Shown here one piece after another: positions 1-5,165 of a stretch of DNA of 8,233 nucleotides (position 1 is its first letter; each line of letters begins with the position of its first letter). The notes beneath the pieces are model-generated. The model saw only the letters and a program-made list of their open reading frames with translations. It ran no database searches and was not told where the DNA came from. The DNA comes from Moraxellaceae bacterium (GTDB lineage Bacteria > Pseudomonadota > Gammaproteobacteria > Pseudomonadales > Moraxellaceae): assembly GCA_003543245.1 (NCBI GenBank), contig DPJB01000013.1, positions 24,057 through 32,289 of the forward strand, read 5' to 3'. Both the position numbers and the translations under genes were made by a program.

Positions 1-132
1 GTCGACTGGTACATGGAGGGCAAGCTCAACATCGATTCGTTGATCACCCATCATTTGACGCTGGAAGAGGTCAACAAGGGCTTCGACCTGATGAAGAGCG
101 GCGAGTCGATCCGCTCGGTCATTGTGTATTAA
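1..132 (+). CDS. frmA: S-(hydroxymethyl)glutathione dehydrogenase / class III alcohol dehydrogenase (C-terminal fragment)
   Basis: The window opens inside this gene; only the last 43 codons and the TAA stop are present. They read from VDWYMEGKLNIDSLITHHL to a terminal SIRSVIVY. This matches the C-terminus of zinc-dependent class III alcohol dehydrogenases, where the WYxxGKxxxDxLITH and FDLMxxGxSIRxV elements are typical. The family oxidises S-hydroxymethylglutathione, formed spontaneously from formaldehyde and glutathione, to S-formylglutathione with NAD+, in the cytoplasm. The next gene encodes the enzyme for the following step and starts only 17 bases after the stop, so the two are very probably one operon. 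The zinc and NAD-binding parts lie upstream of the window and cannot be checked. The symbol adhC is also used for this gene. Confidence 0.9.
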   Translation, partial: VDWYMEGKLNIDSLITHHLTLEEVNKGFDLMKSGESIRSVIVY

Positions 133-149
133 GCGCGGAGCGCGGTTCT

Positions 150-1001
150 ATGTCAGCACTGCAATTACTGAGCGAGCATGCCTGCTTTGGCGGCGTGCAG
201 CGATTTTACCAGCATGACTCTGCTGTCATCGGTTTACCGATGAAGTTCGGCATCTATCTGCCGCCACAAGCCAGAACGGAAAAAGTGCCCGTGCTGTTTT
301 ATCTCGCGGGCCTGACATGCACCGAAGAAACTTTTGCCATCAAGGCCGGGGCACAGCGATTTGCTGCCGGGCACGGACTTGCCATCGTCACTCCGGATAC
401 CAGCCCGCGTGGTGCCAATGTGCCAGGGGAGAGTGATTGCTGGGATTTTGGCGTGGGGGCCGGGTTTTATATTGATGCAACGCAAGCCGAGTGGGCACGA
501 CATTACCGGATGGAAAGCTATATCGTCGGTGAGTTGCCTGCGCTTATGTCTCATGCCTTGCCGTTAAACATGCAGCGTGCCGGTATTTTCGGTCACTCCA
601 TGGGCGGGCATGGCGCACTGACACTGGCATTGAAATACCCGGCACTGTTCCGTTCCGTGTCAGCTTTCGCGCCGATTGCCGCCCCGGCGCAATGTCCTTG
701 GGGTGAAAAAGCCTTCACGGGGTATCTGGGAGCAGATCGTGAGGTGTGGAAGCGGCATGATGCCAGTGAGCTGATGGCCAGGGCGAAAGCCCCTTTTCAT
801 GGCGGTATCCTCATCGACCAGGGTCTGGCAGACAAGTTCCTCCCTGACCAGTTAAACCCGGACAGGTTCGAGGCCGCCTGCCTGGCAGCGGGCCAGACCC
901 TGACCCTGCGTCGTCATGAAGGTTATGACCACGGCTATTATTTCATTTCCACGTTTGTGGCCGATCATGTTGCGCATCATGCCGGCATTTTGCGAGGCTG
1001 A
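150..1001 (+). CDS. fghA: S-formylglutathione hydrolase
   Basis: This 283-residue alpha/beta-hydrolase, of normal family length (about 275-285), hydrolyses S-formylglutathione to formate and glutathione. That is the second step of glutathione-dependent formaldehyde detoxification. The nucleophile elbow GHSMGGHGAL places the catalytic serine at residue 150. The likely triad partners are Asp228 (in DQGLADKFL) and His261 (in YDHGYYF). The N-terminal half shows the family signature FYLAGLTCTEETF, followed by PDTSPRG and the oxyanion-side GAGFYIDAT segment. The ATG is preceded by GGAG at 137-140 with 9 bases spacing, and no better upstream start exists. It follows the dehydrogenase gene by 17 bases and is directly followed by the HugZ-like gene, suggesting co-transcription. 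E. coli frmB and yeiG are homologues. All catalytic residues appear intact. Confidence 0.95.
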   Translation: MSALQLLSEHACFGGVQRFYQHDSAVIGLPMKFGIYLPPQARTEKVPVLFYLAGLTCTEETFAIKAGAQRFAAGHGLAIVTPDTSPRGANVPGESDCWDFGVGAGFYIDATQAEWARHYRMESYIVGELPALMSHALPLNMQRAGIFGHSMGGHGALTLALKYPALFRSVSAFAPIAAPAQCPWGEKAFTGYLGADREVWKRHDASELMARAKAPFHGGILIDQGLADKFLPDQLNPDRFEAACLAAGQTLTLRRHEGYDHGYYFISTFVADHVAHHAGILRG

Positions 1002-1004
1002 GTG

Positions 1005-1727
1005 ATGAAAGAGGATGTGGCCGCCGAGGCCCGTGCCCTGTTGCTGGGTGCGTATCAGGGGGTGCTCTCCACCAACTCCGGCGACATGCCGGGTTATCCT
1101 TTTGGCTCTGTGGCGCCTTACTGCCTGAATGACGCAGGCGAGCCGGTATTCCTCGTGTCCGAGCTGGCCCAGCATACAAAGAACCTGCGGGCTGACTCAC
1201 GCTGCTCCTTTATCGTGATTGCCGGCGGCGATGACATTCAGGCCACTGCCCGTCTGACGCTGACAGGCGAGTGCACCCCTGTCTTGCCAGAAGACGTGGA
1301 TGCAGTTGCCGGGCGCTATTACCGTTACTTTCCTGACGCCAGGGATTTCCACAAGACCCTCGATTTTGTCTTTTTCGTGCTGAAGCCCTTACGCTGCCGC
1401 TTCATTGGCGGCGTTGGCCGCATTCACTGGCTGAAGGGGACGGACCTGCTTATGGCCAATCCCCTGGCAGGGGAGAGGGAGGCCGGGATTGTCGGGCACA
1501 TGAATTCGGACCATGCCGATGCGCTGGTGCATTACTGTCATCAGGCTGGCCAGCCCGTGTACGGGGATCCTGCGCCCGTCATGACAGGGATAGATGCCGA
1601 AGGCATCCACATCAGGCTGGGTGCCCGCATTGTCCGGATTGCCTTCAGCTTGCCGGTTGCTACCCCGCAGGAGGCCCGTGAGGCACTGGTTGTCATGGCC
1701 AGAGCCGGGCGACCAGAGCCTAGCTGA
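1005..1727 (+). CDS. HugZ-like pyridoxamine 5'-phosphate oxidase-fold protein with DUF2470 domain
   Basis: This is a cytoplasmic protein of 240 residues. Residues about 5-140 form an FMN-binding split barrel of the PNPOx-like superfamily; the segment GVLSTNSGDMPGYPFGS and the later LVSELAQHTKNL are typical. Residues about 155-238 form the DUF2470 domain, with the hallmark GIVGHMNSDHADAL containing His165 and His170. Proteins with this architecture include the heme-utilisation proteins HugZ and HutZ, which bind heme and not FMN. Whether this member binds FMN, heme or neither cannot be decided by eye. I chose ATG 1005 because a GAGG stretch at 994-997 is better spaced for it than for the GTG at 1002, which directly abuts the fghA stop; the difference is one residue. 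The tight junction implies translation from the formaldehyde-detoxification mRNA, so a redox or heme role connected with it is possible but only inferred. Confidence 0.8.
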   Translation: MKEDVAAEARALLLGAYQGVLSTNSGDMPGYPFGSVAPYCLNDAGEPVFLVSELAQHTKNLRADSRCSFIVIAGGDDIQATARLTLTGECTPVLPEDVDAVAGRYYRYFPDARDFHKTLDFVFFVLKPLRCRFIGGVGRIHWLKGTDLLMANPLAGEREAGIVGHMNSDHADALVHYCHQAGQPVYGDPAPVMTGIDAEGIHIRLGARIVRIAFSLPVATPQEAREALVVMARAGRPEPS

Positions 1728-1750
1728 CCAAGTGTGTTCTCTAAATTGCC

Positions 1751-1778
1751 CTTGAATCCCTCGTGATCATCCCCATCA
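1751..1778 (+). promoter_or_regulatory. Sigma-32 (RpoH) heat-shock promoter of groESL
   Basis: CTTGAA at 1751-1756 and CCCCATCA at 1771-1778 are separated by 14 bases. This fits the sigma-32 consensus (CTTGAAA, 11-15 bases, CCCCATNT) almost perfectly. Transcription would start near 1784, giving a groES leader of about 165 nucleotides. It begins 24 bases after the HugZ-like stop codon and is correctly oriented for groES. Confidence 0.88.
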
Positions 1779-1789
1779 AGATGCCCATG

Positions 1790-1807
1790 CCCGGCCTGAT
1801 GGCCGGG
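1790..1807 (+). other. Stem-loop at the 5' end of the groESL heat-shock transcript
   Basis: A perfect 7-bp stem CCCGGCC / GGCCGGG encloses a TGAT loop. It would lie within about 10 nucleotides of the predicted sigma-32 transcript start, where 5' stem-loops commonly protect mRNA from decay. It is followed by ATTTCCC, so it could also act as a weak terminator for the upstream fghA operon, but the T-tract is poor. Confidence 0.6.
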
Positions 1808-1817
1808 ATTTCCCTCA

Positions 1818-1838
1818 AACCCGTCCCTTTGGCGGGTT
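1818..1838 (+). other. Second stem-loop in the groESL leader
   Basis: AACCCG (1818-1823) pairs with CGGGTT (1833-1838). Two further G-C pairs (1825-1826 with 1831-1832) form past a bulged T at 1824, leaving a CTTT loop. It sits between the first hairpin and the CIRCE element. Its function is unknown; it may contribute to transcript stability. Confidence 0.45.
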
Positions 1839-1852
1839 GGTGCGTCCGCAGG

Positions 1853-1879
1853 CTGGCACTCTCCCTTCGAGAGTGCTAA
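1853..1879 (+). promoter_or_regulatory. CIRCE operator (HrcA repressor binding site)
   Basis: The half-sites CTGGCACTC (1853-1861) and GAGTGCTAA (1871-1879) flank a 9-base spacer. The CIRCE consensus is TTAGCACTC-N9-GAGTGCTAA: the right arm matches completely and the left arm differs at positions 1 and 3. CIRCE is the operator of the heat-shock repressor HrcA, itself dependent on GroEL for activity in studied species. Located 70 bases before groES and downstream of the sigma-32 promoter, it implies dual control of this operon. The hrcA gene is not in this window. Confidence 0.92.
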
Positions 1880-1882
1880 AAC
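1853..1882 (+). promoter_or_regulatory. Possible housekeeping (sigma-70) promoter overlapping CIRCE
   Basis: CTGGCA (1853-1858, 4 of 6 to the -35 consensus) lies 18 bases before TAAAAC (1877-1882, 4 of 6 to the -10). TGC directly precedes the latter, making an extended -10. Start of transcription would be near 1889, leaving a 60-nucleotide leader. The -35 and most of the -10 fall inside the CIRCE operator, so HrcA bound there would block it directly. The boxes are individually weak, so this is tentative. Confidence 0.4.
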
Positions 1883-1902
1883 GGCGCCCTGAACTTTGGG
1901 TA

Positions 1903-1918
1903 CAGCCCGAAAGGGCTG
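1903..1918 (+). other. GAAA-tetraloop hairpin in the groESL leader
   Basis: CAGCCC (1903-1908) and GGGCTG (1913-1918) form a 6-bp stem closed by a GAAA (GNRA-class) tetraloop, an especially stable RNA hairpin. It lies 16 bases before the groES Shine-Dalgarno sequence and does not cover it. No T-tract follows, so it is not a terminator. It could stabilise the mRNA or position the ribosome. Confidence 0.5.
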
Positions 1919-1921
1919 GTT

Positions 1922-1943
1922 GGTATATCTCATTAAGGAGACC
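1922..1943 (+). promoter_or_regulatory. groES ribosome-binding site in a weak possible hairpin
   Basis: The Shine-Dalgarno AAGGAG is at 1935-1940, 8 bases before the ATG. It can be partly covered: CTC (1929-1931) pairs with GAG (1938-1940) and GGT (1922-1924) with ACC (1941-1943), across a 4-base bulge and with a 6-base loop. The Shine-Dalgarno itself is clear; the hairpin is marginal. Confidence 0.45.
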
Positions 1944-1948
1944 TTTCG

Positions 1949-2239
1949 ATGAAACTTCGTCCTCTGCACGACCGCGTTGTCATCCGCCGCGTTGAAGAAG
2001 AAACCAAGACCGCTGGTGGCATCCTGCTGCCGGGTTCCGCTGCCGAAAAGCCCTCCCAGGGTGAAGTGATTGCCGCCGGCAATGGCGCCATCACCGAAAA
2101 CGGCACCGTGCGTCCGCTGGATGTGAAGGTTGGTGACAAGGTCCTGTTCGGCCAGTACTCCGGTTCCACCGTCAAGGTGAACGGCGAAGAGTTCCTGATC
2201 ATGAAGGAATCTGAAATTTTCGCAGTAATCGAAGGCTGA
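1949..2239 (+). CDS. groES: Co-chaperonin GroES (10 kDa chaperonin)
   Basis: This 96-residue protein is of exact family length. It begins MKLRPLHDRVVIRR, the classic GroES opening, and ends with LIMKESEIFAVIEG. The heptameric GroES ring caps the GroEL cavity during ATP-driven protein folding in the cytoplasm. The mobile loop that docks onto the GroEL apical domain spans about residues 16-33 and carries the hydrophobic triplet Ile25-Leu26-Leu27 in GGILLPG. The GDKVLFGQYSG segment is also typical. Translation starts at an ATG with AAGGAG 8 bases upstream. groEL follows 54 bases downstream in the same operon. Control is through a sigma-32 promoter and a CIRCE operator upstream, so it is expected to be induced by heat and misfolded protein. 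Confidence 0.98.
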   Translation: MKLRPLHDRVVIRRVEEETKTAGGILLPGSAAEKPSQGEVIAAGNGAITENGTVRPLDVKVGDKVLFGQYSGSTVKVNGEEFLIMKESEIFAVIEG

Positions 2240-2240
2240 T

Positions 2241-2256
2241 CGGTCTTTTCAGACTG
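2241..2256 (+). other. Intercistronic stem-loop between groES and groEL
   Basis: CGGTCT (2241-2246) pairs with AGACTG (2251-2256), including one G-U pair, around a TTTC loop. It starts one base after the groES stop. It lacks a following U-tract, so it is not a strong terminator; it may influence processing or the relative stability of the groES and groEL portions of the mRNA. Confidence 0.35.
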
Positions 2257-2293
2257 AATTCATCGCAAACAGAATTTTAGAGGTTCAAGCAAA

Positions 2294-3934
2294 ATGGCTG
2301 CTAAAGACGTAAAATTTGGTGATACCGCCCGTGCCCGCATGATTGCTGGCGTGAACATCCTCGCCGATGCCGTGAAAGTCACCCTGGGCCCGAAGGGCCG
2401 CAATGTGGTTATCGACAAGTCCTTCGGCGCTCCGCTGATCACCAAGGACGGCGTGACCGTTGCCAAGGAAATCGAACTGAAAGACAAGTTCGAGAACATG
2501 GGCGCCCAGCTCGTGAAAGAAGTCGCCTCCAAGACTGCCGATGTGGCCGGTGACGGCACCACGACGGCTACCGTGCTGGCCCAGTCCATCCTCAACGAAG
2601 GCCTCAAGGCCGTCGCTGCCGGCATGAACCCGATGGACCTGAAGCGCGGCATCGACAAGGCGACCAACGCCGCTGTTGAAGCCATCAAGGCCGTTGCTGT
2701 GCCTTGCAAGGACACCAAGGCAATTGCCCAGGTGGGTTCCATTTCCGCCAACTCCGACACCCGTATCGGTGACCTGATCGCTCAGGCCATGGAAAAAGTG
2801 GGCAAGGAAGGCGTCATCACCGTGGAAGAAGGCTCCGGCTTTGACGATACGCTCGATGTCGTCGAAGGCATGCAGTTTGACCGTGGCTATGTCAGCCCGT
2901 ATTTCATCAACAAGCAGGATTCGATGACGGCCGAACTCGACAGCCCGTACATCCTGCTCGTGGACAAGAAGATCTCCAATATCCGTGACATGATCCCGGT
3001 ACTGGAAGGCGTCGCCAAGTCCGGCAAGCCGCTGCTGCTGATCGCCGAAGATGTGGAAGGCGAAGCGCTGGCCACCCTCGTGGTGAACAGCATGCGCGGT
3101 ATCGTCAAGGTCTGTGCCGTCAAGGCGCCCGGCTTTGGTGACCGTCGCAAGGCCATGCTGCAGGACATCGCCGTGCTGACAGGTGCCACCGTGATCTCCG
3201 AAGAAATCGGCCTGAACCTGGAAGGCGCCAGCCTGCAGGATCTTGGTACTGCCAAGAAGGTGGTCGTTTCCAAGGAAAACACCACGGTTATTGACGGTGC
3301 CGGCAACAAGGCCGAGATCGAAGCCCGCGTGGCCCAGATCCGCACCCAGATCGAAGATGCAACCTCCGACTATGACAAGGAAAAGCTGCAGGAGCGTGTT
3401 GCCAAGCTCGCCGGCGGTGTGGCCGTGATCAAGATCGGTGCTGCCACTGAAATCGAAATGAAGGAAAAGAAGGACCGCGTGGACGACGCCCTGCACGCTA
3501 CCCGTGCTGCGGTTGAAGCCGGTGTGGTTGCCGGTGGCGGTACCGCCCTCGTGCGTGCCATTGCTGCGCTGGATGGCCTCAAGGGCGACAACGCTGACCA
3601 GATGGCCGGTATCAACATCCTGCGTCGCGCCATGGAATCGCCTCTGCGCCAGATCGTCACCAATGCCGGTGCCGAAGCCTCCGTCGTTGTTAACGAAGTG
3701 AAGAACGGCAAGGGCAACTACGGCTACAACGCTGCTAACGGTGAATACGGCGACATGATCGCTCTCGGTATTCTCGATCCGGCCAAGGTGACCTTCACGG
3801 CCCTGCAGAACGCCTCGTCGGTTGCCGGCCTGATGCTGACCACCGAAGCCATGATCACGGATGCCCCGGAAGACAAGGGTGCACCAGCCATGCCGGATAT
3901 GGGTGGCATGGGCGGTATGGGCGGCATGATGTAA
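2294..3934 (+). CDS. groEL: Chaperonin GroEL (60 kDa chaperonin)
   Basis: This 546-residue protein is of standard length (E. coli GroEL is 548). It forms a double seven-membered ring that folds proteins inside a GroES-capped chamber using ATP. Visible landmarks are LGPKGRNVV (residues 31-39), the nucleotide-binding DGTTTATVL with Asp87, the catalytic Asp398 within KDRVDDAL, and the family signature AAVEAGVVAGGG (405-416). The apical domain occupies about 190-375. The C-terminus is the usual flexible GGM repeat tail (GGMGGMGGMM), projecting into the cavity. Start is ATG 2294 with AGAGG at 2279-2283. It is the second gene of the groESL operon and is followed by a strong terminator. All key residues are present, and this single bicistronic arrangement looks like the housekeeping chaperonin. 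Confidence 0.98.
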   Translation: MAAKDVKFGDTARARMIAGVNILADAVKVTLGPKGRNVVIDKSFGAPLITKDGVTVAKEIELKDKFENMGAQLVKEVASKTADVAGDGTTTATVLAQSILNEGLKAVAAGMNPMDLKRGIDKATNAAVEAIKAVAVPCKDTKAIAQVGSISANSDTRIGDLIAQAMEKVGKEGVITVEEGSGFDDTLDVVEGMQFDRGYVSPYFINKQDSMTAELDSPYILLVDKKISNIRDMIPVLEGVAKSGKPLLLIAEDVEGEALATLVVNSMRGIVKVCAVKAPGFGDRRKAMLQDIAVLTGATVISEEIGLNLEGASLQDLGTAKKVVVSKENTTVIDGAGNKAEIEARVAQIRTQIEDATSDYDKEKLQERVAKLAGGVAVIKIGAATEIEMKEKKDRVDDALHATRAAVEAGVVAGGGTALVRAIAALDGLKGDNADQMAGINILRRAMESPLRQIVTNAGAEASVVVNEVKNGKGNYGYNAANGEYGDMIALGILDPAKVTFTALQNASSVAGLMLTTEAMITDAPEDKGAPAMPDMGGMGGMGGMM

Positions 3935-3967
3935 TTGTCTGGGCGGTTCTGGCGCGATGCCTCTTTA

Positions 3968-3982
3968 CCTCTATTGTAGAGG
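3968..3982 (+). other. Stem-loop in the groEL 3' untranslated region
   Basis: CCTCTA (3968-3973) and TAGAGG (3977-3982) form a perfect 6-bp stem with a TTG loop, 33 bases past the groEL stop. GGGCGG follows with no T-tract, so it is not a terminator on its own. It may block 3' exonucleases upstream of the true terminator. Confidence 0.4.
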
Positions 3983-4027
3983 GGCGGTGTGGAACCGTGC
4001 CAGCCATCGCTCAGATGTGCTGTTCTG

Positions 4028-4051
4028 AAAAAGCCCCGAAAGGGGCTTTTT
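4028..4051 (+). terminator. Rho-independent terminator of groESL
   Basis: A perfect 10-bp inverted repeat has arms AAAAAGCCCC (4028-4037) and GGGGCTTTTT (4042-4051) around a GAAA tetraloop. The G/C core is followed by five T residues, a canonical intrinsic terminator 94 bases after the groEL stop. The symmetry means it can also work on the other strand. Confidence 0.95.
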
Positions 4052-4163
4052 CATTGGTGGGCAGGCCGTCCCAGCGATAGTAACCGCAGCCGTCTTTAAC
4101 GACATTTTTGCCGACTACCCATCCGAAAGAGTGGGTTCGACCGGCCGTTCATGCCATCAATTG

Positions 4164-4192
4164 TTGAGACACATCACGCTAAGTGTTACAAA
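4164..4192 (+). promoter_or_regulatory. Probable sigma-70 promoter of the small secreted-protein / rhombosortase pair
   Basis: TTGAGA at 4164-4169 (5 of 6 to the -35 consensus) lies 17 bases before TACAAA at 4187-4192 (4 of 6). TGT directly precedes the latter, giving an extended -10. It follows the groESL terminator and points at the gene starting at 4274. Transcription would start near 4199, with a leader of about 75 nucleotides. Confidence 0.5.
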
Positions 4193-4273
4193 GCGGCTGC
4201 TAGGGTAGCCGGCCAGGTCGCCAGTGTGGCAGCCTGCAGGGAAGATAAAAAAAATAATAGAGAAGAGGGGTCT

Positions 4274-4534
4274 ATGCGCTCCATTATCACCATGTCTGCT
4301 GCCGTGCTGGCGGTAACTGCGTCAGTTGCACAGGCGGATCAATGCCAGGATCTGGCCATCCGTTATTCCCAGGCTCCCAAGAGCCTCAAGATTGGCGAAC
4401 TTGATGAACTCAAGACCTGTATTAACCTGGTTCAGCGAGAGCTTATCAGTTCACTGGGCGACGCTTCCACGCCGTCGGGGCAGGTAACCATTGCCCGTCC
4501 GCGTGCCGTTCCAGTCCTTCAGGATGCCGAATAA
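4274..4534 (+). CDS. Small exported two-cysteine protein of unknown function
   Basis: I do not recognise this 86-residue protein. Residues 1-21 look like a Sec signal peptide: MRS, a hydrophobic core IITMSAAVLAVTASV, then AQA just before Asp22, a good signal peptidase I site. The mature protein would be about 65 residues, mostly periplasmic. It has two cysteines (24 and 49) that could form a disulfide, a helical-looking middle part (KIGELDELKTCINLVQREL) and a Pro-rich, probably disordered tail. I chose ATG 4274 because it follows a purine-rich AGAAGAGGGG stretch and gives the signal peptide. The reading frame stays open back to 4151, but that extension has no leader character. It overlaps the rhombosortase-like gene by 11 bases, so the two are translationally coupled and may be functionally linked. 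No GlyGly-CTERM tail is visible on it. Confidence 0.75.
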   Translation: MRSIITMSAAVLAVTASVAQADQCQDLAIRYSQAPKSLKIGELDELKTCINLVQRELISSLGDASTPSGQVTIARPRAVPVLQDAE

Positions 4535-5165
4535 GTCGTCAGTACTATGGCCGGATGCTTTATTGCTGACAGCCATCTTCCTGTTACTGGCATTTCTGCC
4601 CCCGGTCAGTCACTTGCTTGAATATCGGCGCGAGCTCATCGGTGCCGGCGAGCTCTGGCGCCTGTTCACCGGGCATTTTGTCCATCTCAATCTGGCCCAT
4701 GCCGTCATGAATTCCATCGGGACCGTACTGGTCTCGCTGCTTTTCGTCACGGAAATCCGTCGGTCTCAATGGTGGGCGATAGTTCTGGCTGCTCCGGTCA
4801 TCATTTCCGTCGGTCTTTGGCTCAAACAGCCGGGGCTGTCAGGCTATGCCGGCTTCTCTGGTGTACTGCATGGGCTGCTTTATTTCGTGGCGGTGCGGCT
4901 GCTGGCGACAGCACCCGTGTTGGCGGGATGTGTGCTGGCATTGCTGATCGGCCGTCAGGCATGGGAGCAAACCGCCTTCTATAACCCGGAGTACCTTCGC
5001 CACTGGATTAATGGCCGCGTCATGCCGGATGCCCATCTGTTTGGCGGGGTCACCGGTCTTTTGCTGGGTGGGTGTACCCTCTGGCAGGACTATCGTGCCG
5101 GGCGTCTTGGCAAGGGCAGATCGAGTGGCTATAGTTCAGGAACTGGTCCAACGCCTGATGCCTGA
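4524..5165 (+). CDS. rrtA: Rhomboid-family intramembrane serine protease, rhombosortase type
   Basis: This is an inner-membrane protein of 213 residues with about six hydrophobic segments. Rhomboid landmarks appear in order: ELWRLFTGHFVHLNLAHAVMN (residues 43-63; WR, H54, H59 and N63 pattern), the catalytic-serine motif GFSGVLHGLL with Ser112, and the catalytic-histidine region DAHLFGGVTGLLLG with His171. The GxSGVLHGL and DAHLxGG forms resemble rhombosortase, the rhomboid subfamily that cleaves proteins with a C-terminal GlyGly-CTERM anchor. No such substrate is in this window, so a generic rhomboid protease is the alternative. ATG 4524 overlaps the previous gene by 11 bases and implies coupled translation. 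A TTG at 4491 with AGGTAA upstream would add 11 residues and cannot be excluded. The last part (about 190-213) is a hydrophilic, Gly/Ser-rich cytoplasmic tail. The leuA promoter is embedded in this 3' end. Confidence 0.8.
   Translation: MPNKSSVLWPDALLLTAIFLLLAFLPPVSHLLEYRRELIGAGELWRLFTGHFVHLNLAHAVMNSIGTVLVSLLFVTEIRRSQWWAIVLAAPVIISVGLWLKQPGLSGYAGFSGVLHGLLYFVAVRLLATAPVLAGCVLALLIGRQAWEQTAFYNPEYLRHWINGRVMPDAHLFGGVTGLLLGGCTLWQDYRAGRLGKGRSSGYSSGTGPTPDA
5107..5135 (+). promoter_or_regulatory. Sigma-70 promoter of the leu leader and leuA
   Basis: TTGGCA at 5107-5112 (5 of 6) and TATAGT at 5130-5135 (5 of 6) are spaced by exactly 17 bases. The start site would be near 5142, about 30 bases before the leader-peptide ATG. 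The promoter lies inside the coding 3' end of the rhomboid gene, so leuA is transcribed independently of it. Confidence 0.72.

Larger units (their letters stand above)
3935..4273. other. Intergenic region between groEL and the small secreted-protein gene
   Basis: These 339 bases hold the groEL 3' hairpin, the groESL terminator and a probable promoter at 4164-4192. Between about 4052 and 4160 I see no gene with a valid start. The minus strand is open from 4148 to a stop at 4011 (45 codons) and reads protein-like, including GKNVVKDGCGYYRWDG. However, it has no ATG, GTG or TTG and runs through the terminator, so it is at most a gene remnant. The stretch 4195-4234 can fold into a hairpin (GGCTGC / GGTAGCC region) in the leader of the next gene. 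Confidence 0.6.

Noticed and set aside
1790..1807. Intrinsic terminator of the fghA operon
   Set aside because: The stem is strong, but only three T residues follow and it lies downstream of the sigma-32 promoter, so it is better described as a leader hairpin.
2285..3496. A 403-codon minus-strand open frame antisense to groEL
   Set aside because: It is a shadow of the strongly codon-biased groEL gene, with His/Asp/Gly-rich composition typical of antisense frames; groEL itself is unmistakable.
4151..4273. N-terminal extension of the small secreted protein from ATG 4151
   Set aside because: It would bury the signal peptide and it spans the predicted promoter; ATG 4274 has a purine-rich ribosome-binding site and gives a clean signal sequence.
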